A stretch of DNA of 6,736 bases from positions 1 through 6,736 of the forward strand of contig CAMYNE010000153.1 of NCBI GenBank assembly GCA_947259675.1, read 5' to 3'. Numbering within the stretch: position 1 is the first letter of the stretch; each line of letters starts with the position of its first letter. This stretch comes from an uncultured Pirellulaceae bacterium. GTDB lineage: Bacteria; Planctomycetota; Planctomycetia; Pirellulales; Pirellulaceae. Below the pieces are notes generated by a model, which saw nothing but the letters and a program-made list of their open reading frames with translations, was not told the origin of the DNA and searched no databases. Position numbers and translations under genes: made by a program. Positions 1 to 4,052 of the stretch are shown here, one piece after another.

Positions 1-3
1 AAT

Positions 4-1458
4 ATGTTCCTGCGCGCATTGCCAGCGTTTGTTTTGAAGCGAGCCATGAATCTACTAGTCGGTCTGGTCATTGTTGTTTGTCTGGTCGTTTGTGAACTTG
101 ATTCGCAGTCGGCCGTGGAAGACGTGTGGACGCGAATCGTGGCAATGTTATTTGTTTCGTTGTCCGTACCCGGGATAGCCGTCTTTCAAACACTCGTTTT
201 GAACAAACGAATGCAGCTTTGGGATTTGCCTGCAACAGAACAGGAAATGAGCCTCAAACGACTATCCGCATGCCATTCGGCCGTATGGCTCGTAGCCAGC
301 CTGATGATTGTGTGGGCAGTCGAATGGCCCACCGTGGTGCGCTCGAATTGGGGACTGGATCATTGGCCGTTAATTGATGAAGTTCTGATTCTGCTTCCGA
401 TCGTTTTGTCGCTGGTCGCTTCGTGGGCGATTTTCTACGACGTTCAGCGGTCTCCCAGCGGCACCGGCGGATGCCCATGCAACAACGACTCGCCGCCATC
501 ACGGCGGATTCTGGATCCCAAACGAATTGCATTCGTGGCAATTCGATTTCGAGTTTACTTTTTGATGTCGCTTTTGCCACTCACTGTTCTCGTGCTTTTT
601 CGGGACGTCAATGCGATGAACGAAACGTCGCCAATCGTAACGGCCGCAGGCTATTTGGCAACGACGGTGTTAGTTCTGGTTGGGTTCCCGTTTATCCTCG
701 GCCTGCTTTGGAATGTTCAGCCAATTCACGATGAACAACTAACGTCTGATCTTAAGAAGTTTTGCAAAGACAATCGTTTGCGACTCGCGGGTGTTCGTGT
801 CTGGCATACGGGTGATCAGATTTCCAACGCCCTCGTAGCAGGAATTGTGCCCTGGTTTCGAAGGATAATATTGACCGATGGAATGCTCAACCGGTTTCCA
901 CAGCACGAACTGTTCGCAATCCTCCGACACGAGGCCGGCCATATCCGTCTTTGCCACCTTCCGATCAGAATTGGTTTTGTTCTGTTGCCTCTATTGGTGC
1001 TGGCGGTTGCGGAACAGACGGGCATTTCAGTGAACCACAAACTGAATTCAGCCCTTTCAACGATTGGAATTACGGGACAACCTGACTGGTTGATCATTTC
1101 GATATTTTACGCTGTCTTTCTGATTGCTTCGCTCTCGTGGTTATCAAAGAAAATGGAATTTGAAGCCGACCTTTACGCCGTTTCAGATCCGGCGGAATGT
1201 CAGGATCGGAAATCAAACATTTTGAATCAAAGGGCAAATGAATTACTTGATGCTCTTTTGCGATTTGCCAGTCATTTTCCCGAACAGCTTGATCGCAGTA
1301 CGCTAATGCATCCAAGTCTTCGACAGAGAATGCAGCGAATCATTCTGGTGCGAGACAATCCCCATTTGCTAAAACGAATGCAGTACGCCTGGCGCAACCA
1401 ACAACTCTATTTCTTCCTCGTCCTGTTAGCAGTCTGCCTGGCGGCTGTGATCATCTGA
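4..1458 (+). CDS. M48-family membrane zinc metalloprotease (Ste24/HtpX-like)
   Basis: Predicted integral-membrane metalloendopeptidase, probably acting on membrane or envelope proteins. Visible: the zinc motif HEAGH at residues 309-313, preceded by a typical M48 stretch (SNALVAG, then RRIILTDGML, then ELFAILR). A second motif, EFEAD (385-389), has E385 as the probable third zinc ligand, and a C-terminal MHPSLRQRM segment centres on H436, as in many M48 enzymes. Hydrophobic segments lie near 15-30, 45-65, 90-107, 125-145, 180-198, 212-238, 315-337, 365-381 and 465-484, so the catalytic site is flanked by membrane helices, as in Ste24-type proteases. The length of 484 residues suits a Ste24-like protein better than the shorter HtpX. 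The frame is open to the window edge, so the true start could be upstream; ATG at 46 (residue 15) is an alternative. A sigma-factor remnant begins directly after the stop. The family is fairly certain; the substrate is unknown. Confidence 0.88.
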   Translation: MFLRALPAFVLKRAMNLLVGLVIVVCLVVCELDSQSAVEDVWTRIVAMLFVSLSVPGIAVFQTLVLNKRMQLWDLPATEQEMSLKRLSACHSAVWLVASLMIVWAVEWPTVVRSNWGLDHWPLIDEVLILLPIVLSLVASWAIFYDVQRSPSGTGGCPCNNDSPPSRRILDPKRIAFVAIRFRVYFLMSLLPLTVLVLFRDVNAMNETSPIVTAAGYLATTVLVLVGFPFILGLLWNVQPIHDEQLTSDLKKFCKDNRLRLAGVRVWHTGDQISNALVAGIVPWFRRIILTDGMLNRFPQHELFAILRHEAGHIRLCHLPIRIGFVLLPLLVLAVAEQTGISVNHKLNSALSTIGITGQPDWLIISIFYAVFLIASLSWLSKKMEFEADLYAVSDPAECQDRKSNILNQRANELLDALLRFASHFPEQLDRSTLMHPSLRQRMQRIILVRDNPHLLKRMQYAWRNQQLYFFLVLLAVCLAAVII

Positions 1459-1465
1459 ACCATTT

Positions 1466-1838
1466 GATTCACGGTTGCAGCCCCAGGATGCAGCCGACCT
1501 CGTGCAAGAGGTGATGACGATTGTGATCCAAAAACTTCCAAATTTTCAGGACGACGCGGGCAGGAGTTCTCGTGGCTGGCTACGCACCGTGAGAAAGCAG
1601 GAATTGGACGAACTTCTTCCTACCGGTCACTCCAAATCCGACGGAGTTGGTGGTGGGTGGCCCCCTGCCAAATTGCCAATCAACGGACGAATCGCCAAAC
1701 TTCTCGGAAGACATGGAAAAAAACTCTGAACCGGCGTTTGAGTGGGTTCGTACACTCAATCCGAGTAATGAGCAAGAACAACAGATCTTGAATTCGGTCC
1801 TCAAAAACCTTGAAGGCCGGAAATATGGGGAACAATAA
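1466..1838 (+). pseudogene. Remnant of an ECF-type RNA polymerase sigma factor
   Basis: Frame +2 from about 1466 reads LQPQDAADLVQEV, then MTIVIQKLPNF, then GRSSRGWLRTV. This is the region 2.2-2.4 signature of the ECF-type sigma factors common in planctomycetes (DAxDLxQEV followed by FRGWLxTV). The N-terminal region 2.1 is missing: upstream in this frame a stop lies at 1448-1450, inside the end of the protease gene. After RTV the sigma similarity fades. The frame ends at 1729 without a helix-turn-helix region 4, while frame +3 runs from about 1600 to 1838 with a composition plausible for the following linker (RNWTNFF, later DESPNFSEDMEK), which suggests at least one frameshift. A short ORF could start at TTG 1475, but it would lack half of the DNA- and polymerase-binding surface. 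I read it as a decayed gene rather than a working regulator. Exact ends are uncertain. Confidence 0.7.
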
Positions 1839-1903
1839 AAGTAGACGAACAAAAAAATTACGTTTGCCATCCACTTGTACGCTTACGCGTGCCGATCATA
1901 TCA

Positions 1904-1923
1904 AACGGTGCTTTCGCACCGTT
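1904..1923. repeat. Perfect 8-bp hairpin, GAAA loop on the minus strand
   Basis: The arms AACGGTGC (1904-1911) and GCACCGTT (1916-1923) are perfectly complementary around a 4-base loop. On the minus strand the loop is GAAA, a stable GNRA tetraloop. The plus-strand loop is TTTC. No T-run follows on either strand, so it is not a standard intrinsic terminator. Its role is unknown. Confidence 0.6.
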
Positions 1924-1952
1924 GAAGTACGCATGGTAGAAGAATGGTTTTC

Positions 1953-2055
1953 GTTAATCGGGATTAGGGTTGAAGATTCAAACATTCGTCAGGTAAAGCC
2001 CCGTCGATCGCGATAACCGTCAGAATTGGTGCGCGGCCACAAAATCCCGATTGAC
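1953..2055. repeat. Long-range inverted repeat, 12 of 13 positions
   Basis: The left arm at 1953-1965 (GTTAATCGGGATT) is matched by the reverse complement of 2043-2055 (AATCCCGATTGAC). There is a single T/C difference, which would be a G:U pair if the plus strand were transcribed. The inner 77 bases contain a small hairpin (TTGA/TCAA near 1970-1981). It could be the closing stem of a structured RNA, the ends of a tiny mobile-element relic, or chance. No target-site duplication is obvious. Confidence 0.45.
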
Positions 2056-2195
2056 CGATCGTTTTTGTATAGCTCCTCGCCTTATTCGTCGTCTATGTTT
2101 TCATGATCTTACTAGTTGCTTTTCATTATTGATGCAACTAATTGAACCCTTCGTCCAAACACAGTCCTACCTTAACCACGGTTAGCCACTACACG

Positions 2196-2420
2196 ATGGA
2201 TATTTCAGCGTCTGACCTGCTGGCGGAACGAATCGAGAACACGGTCGTTCACAACCCTCATTTTGATCATACGAAAATGCTTCTCAAGATGAAGGAAGGT
2301 AAAGTCGTGTTGGAAGGCAAGGTTAATACGTTTTTTGAAAAGCAAATGGTGCAAGAAGCACTCAAGCATGTCGATGGCATCGATGCGATTTACAATCACC
2401 TTGAAGTTACCTGGAATTGA
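2196..2420 (+). CDS. Small BON-domain protein
   Basis: A 74-residue protein consisting almost entirely of one BON domain (about residues 8-73), the small alpha/beta fold found in OsmY-like periplasmic proteins, secretins and other envelope proteins and thought to bind phospholipid or other membrane partners. The pattern is clear: an amphipathic N-terminal helix (LLAERIENTVV), a beta strand and turn with GKVVLEGKV (G35, L39, G41), a helix (FEKQMVQEALKHV), the conserved glycine in VDGIDAI (G61), and a final strand NHLEV. I chose ATG 2196 because the domain fills the protein from there. The frame stays open back to TTG 2142, which would add 18 residues with no signal-peptide character. Neither start has a good Shine-Dalgarno. 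No signal peptide is visible, so the protein may be cytoplasmic or membrane-associated through a partner. The next gene starts one base after the stop. Confidence 0.8.
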   Translation: MDISASDLLAERIENTVVHNPHFDHTKMLLKMKEGKVVLEGKVNTFFEKQMVQEALKHVDGIDAIYNHLEVTWN

Positions 2421-2421
2421 A

Positions 2422-2601
2422 ATGTCAAGCAAAAGTCACCCCACTGAACTTTGGTCGGCAAGCCTGATAACATCTGGCCGTAAAGAACTCTCCGAAGCAC
2501 GGAGGATTTGCAACGATTGGGCGGTGGCGTCGATGTTTCGCTTCGTTCTGATCATCGCCTTTTTGGTTGCATTGGTCATCTCGCGTTACTTCATTGGATA
2601 G
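2422..2601 (+). CDS. Small single-pass membrane protein, unknown function
   Basis: A 59-residue ORF whose ATG lies one base after the stop of the BON gene, so the two are probably co-transcribed and translationally coupled. Residues 1-37 are polar with a mixed-charge segment (GRKELSEARRICNDW). Residues 39-57 form a strongly hydrophobic helix (from MFRFVLIIAF to the arginine at 55), followed by a four-residue tail. The protein would be anchored by its C-terminus with the N-terminal part in the cytoplasm, by the positive-inside tendency. I recognise no family. A strong terminator begins 30 bases downstream, which fits this being the last gene of a short operon. An alternative start at ATG 2533 would give just the 22-residue hydrophobic peptide. 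It could be a chance ORF, but the tight spacing, clean membrane helix and following terminator favour a real gene. Confidence 0.5.
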   Translation: MSSKSHPTELWSASLITSGRKELSEARRICNDWAVASMFRFVLIIAFLVALVISRYFIG

Positions 2602-2630
2602 AACTTGCTGGCACTTACGTCCAGTCACAA

Positions 2631-2660
2631 AAAAAGGCAGGTCATTTGACCTGCCTTTTT
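2631..2660. terminator. Bidirectional intrinsic terminator
   Basis: The stem GGCAGGTC (2636-2643) pairs with GACCTGCC (2648-2655) around a 4-base ATTT loop. It is flanked by a run of A on the left (2629-2635) and a run of T on the right (2656-2660), so each strand reads hairpin followed by U-tract. It sits between the convergent small membrane protein gene (ends 2601) and the minus-strand exported-protein gene (ends 2683) and can serve both. Confidence 0.92.
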
Positions 2661-2682
2661 ATTTTGATTCACAACCGTGTTG

Positions 2683-3750
2683 CTAACCATCCGAACCGAG
2701 TCCGTCTGAGTCGCCTGATTCGTCGTTGCCAGGGCCTTCCTGCATCTGTTTAAGTTGGTCCACCATTTGCTTAATGGCTGCATTGAAACCATCAGGTTTG
2801 GGAATTGCAATTTGAACGTTCGTTCCGTCCGCGGTTGCGGCCAGAGACTCCAGAATCTCACCGGCCACTTCGGCAGCCGCCGGATCTGGAATCCCTCCAA
2901 GGGCCTGTTGACCAGTGAATTTCGCAATGCCCATTACGGAATCGAGTCCGCTTCTCAATTTTTCTGCCTGTTCTTCATCAACACCCGTAGCAGCCAGCAC
3001 AACCAGGTTAGGCGAATCCAGATCGATGCTCAGTCGCAAATCCGTTGCGTTGTCGACAAGGTCCAAGTAGGCTTGTGTCGTCGCGTCCGGAGCGGTCGCT
3101 TTACCTATCGCTACGGCCTCCGCCAGCAATGCGGCCTCGCCTTTCATATCAAACGCCATTCTAAACGCATGGTCGGGTACTTTGCCCCAGGCTGTGGCCA
3201 GTCCTTCGGAAAAGAGTTCTTTGCGTTTGTCCTGAAGAAGAAAACCTTTTGTGCCCATTTCGATTGTCTGATCGTCTACGCGATGCATAACGACATTCGT
3301 CGGACTGCCTTCTTCGTTGGGAGCGTAGAATTCACGTCCCTCAAGTTCTACCACATCCGCCTTTTCCACCATTGACTTGAACATGACATCGGTTGTTTCT
3401 TTATCCCCGAACTGAACGCGCACGAACATGTTAAAGGGAAAATCCTTCGCCCCCGGGACACTCATTTCCTGAAAGGTCGCCAGATCATCCGGTAACGACA
3501 TAGCCCCAAAAACTCTCTCGACTTTTGTCAGATCAATTTCTCCCGGAAGCTGTCCTGATTCCTGGGCGGCAGCGAGTTCTTTTTCGACGTCCAACATTTT
3601 CATCAATTCGCCATTCCGCATTTTCCCCATCTGGAGGTCGAATGCGACAGTCGCTCGCTCAAGATCTGACGGCGACGATTGGGCAAACGACCAACTCGTT
3701 ACACCTGCGACCAGCAAAAAAGTGATCGCTACAGCAATTCGTTTTGTCAT
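2683..3750 (-). CDS. Exported protein of unknown function
   Basis: A 355-residue protein with a clear Sec signal peptide: basic start (MTKR), hydrophobic core (IAVAITFLLVAGV) and probable cleavage after SFA at residue 23. The mature part is acidic, has no cysteine and no second membrane segment, so it should be soluble outside the cytoplasmic membrane. It appears built of alternating strands and helices, with two comparable-looking stretches (about FNMFVRVQFGD and later LRLSIDLDSPN). The C-terminus is a low-complexity Gly/Asp/Ser tail (last 16 residues). I recognise no catalytic motif or named family. Planctomycetes encode many exported proteins of this general look, but that is only an impression. 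A good Shine-Dalgarno supports ATG 3750. The gene lies 302 bases downstream of alaS on the same strand, probably with its own promoter, and ends against the shared terminator. Confidence 0.85.
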   Translation of the reverse strand: MTKRIAVAITFLLVAGVTSWSFAQSSPSDLERATVAFDLQMGKMRNGELMKMLDVEKELAAAQESGQLPGEIDLTKVERVFGAMSLPDDLATFQEMSVPGAKDFPFNMFVRVQFGDKETTDVMFKSMVEKADVVELEGREFYAPNEEGSPTNVVMHRVDDQTIEMGTKGFLLQDKRKELFSEGLATAWGKVPDHAFRMAFDMKGEAALLAEAVAIGKATAPDATTQAYLDLVDNATDLRLSIDLDSPNLVVLAATGVDEEQAEKLRSGLDSVMGIAKFTGQQALGGIPDPAAAEVAGEILESLAATADGTNVQIAIPKPDGFNAAIKQMVDQLKQMQEGPGNDESGDSDGLGSDG

Positions 3751-3758
3751 CTAAAAGA

Positions 3759-3764
3759 CTCCCC
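3759..3764 (-). promoter_or_regulatory. Shine-Dalgarno of the exported-protein gene
   Basis: On the minus strand GGGGAG lies eight bases before the ATG at 3750. It is the clearest ribosome-binding site in the window and fixes that start. Confidence 0.7.
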
Positions 3765-3773
3765 AAGTTGAAG

Positions 3774-3853
3774 TTGTTTGTTCTTGATTTGTTGGCCGCA
3801 CAAGAAAATTGGCTAACAAGGATTGTTTGCCAAACAAAGCCGCCATTTGTTGC
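3774..3853. promoter_or_regulatory. Cluster of TTGTT-type repeats upstream of the exported-protein gene
   Basis: Six related heptamers or nonamers lie within 80 bases: TTGTTTG 3774-3780, TTGTTGGCC 3789-3797, its near-copy TTGTTAGCC on the minus strand at 3811-3819, TTGTTTG 3823-3829, the same on the minus strand at 3831-3837, and TTGTTGC 3847-3853. The two central copies make a 7+1+7 palindrome (3823-3837), and 3789-3797 with 3811-3819 form an inverted pair. The position just upstream of the ATG at 3750 suits a regulator-binding or 5'-leader element. No known regulator is assigned. Confidence 0.35.
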
Positions 3854-4010
3854 TAGGAAATCGAAAGTTTATACCATTAGATTGGTGAAAACCACCGTTT
3901 TCGATATTTCCTGTCCCTGGGTTGACGTAATGGGCAACCGATCGCCGAATTTGCCTTTGGATTTAAGGCTTTCAAGGCATTTCGAGTGAGTTTCAACTGG
4001 TTACTTCTCA

Positions 4011-4029
4011 AATCTCAGATCCTGAGATT
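4011..4029 (-). terminator. Possible weak hairpin after alaS
   Basis: AATCTCAG (4011-4018) and CTGAGATT (4022-4029) form a perfect 8-bp stem with a 3-base loop, 23 bases past the alaS stop. On the minus strand no U-tract follows, so it is either a weak or factor-assisted terminator, a 3'-end stabilising hairpin, or a protein-binding palindrome. The rest of the gap (3854-4010) shows nothing I can assign. Confidence 0.3.
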
Positions 4030-4052
4030 CGATTCTGGTCGCCAACAGTAAA

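Larger units (their letters stand above)
1839..2195. other. Gene-poor stretch with inverted repeats
   Basis: No recognisable gene. A plus-frame reading across 1810-2016 has a very basic, low-information translation with no known motif and overlaps the sigma remnant. The stretch holds a compact hairpin (1904-1923), a long-range inverted repeat (1953-1965 with 2043-2055) and an AT-rich segment (about 2085-2145) leading into the BON gene. No convincing -35/-10 pair was found, although the promoter of the BON gene is expected here. Confidence 0.5.

Noticed and set aside
1810..2016. Plus-strand ORF of 68 codons
   Set aside because: Overlaps the sigma remnant, crosses the hairpin, is strongly basic with no motif, and has no ribosome-binding site. 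Probably chance.
2051..2073. TTGACC followed by TATAGC as a promoter for the BON gene
   Set aside because: The spacing is only 11 bases, too short for a housekeeping sigma promoter.
2132..2185. 17-codon leader ORF ahead of the BON gene
   Set aside because: No ribosome-binding site, no codon run or attenuator structure, and easily expected by chance.
2490..2504. CTCCG/CGGAG hairpin inside the small membrane protein gene
   Set aside because: Only five base pairs, within coding sequence, and not followed by a T-run.
2755..3375. Long plus-strand ORF of 206 codons
   Set aside because: Lies entirely antisense to the exported-protein gene, which has a signal peptide and ribosome-binding site. The antisense translation has no motif.
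3921..3926. TTGACG as a plus-strand -35 box between alaS and the exported gene
   Set aside because: No matching -10 box at a proper distance and no plus-strand gene downstream.
3953..3969. GCCTT/AAGGC hairpin in the alaS downstream gap
   Set aside because: A five-base stem with a 7-base loop and no tail is too weak to call.
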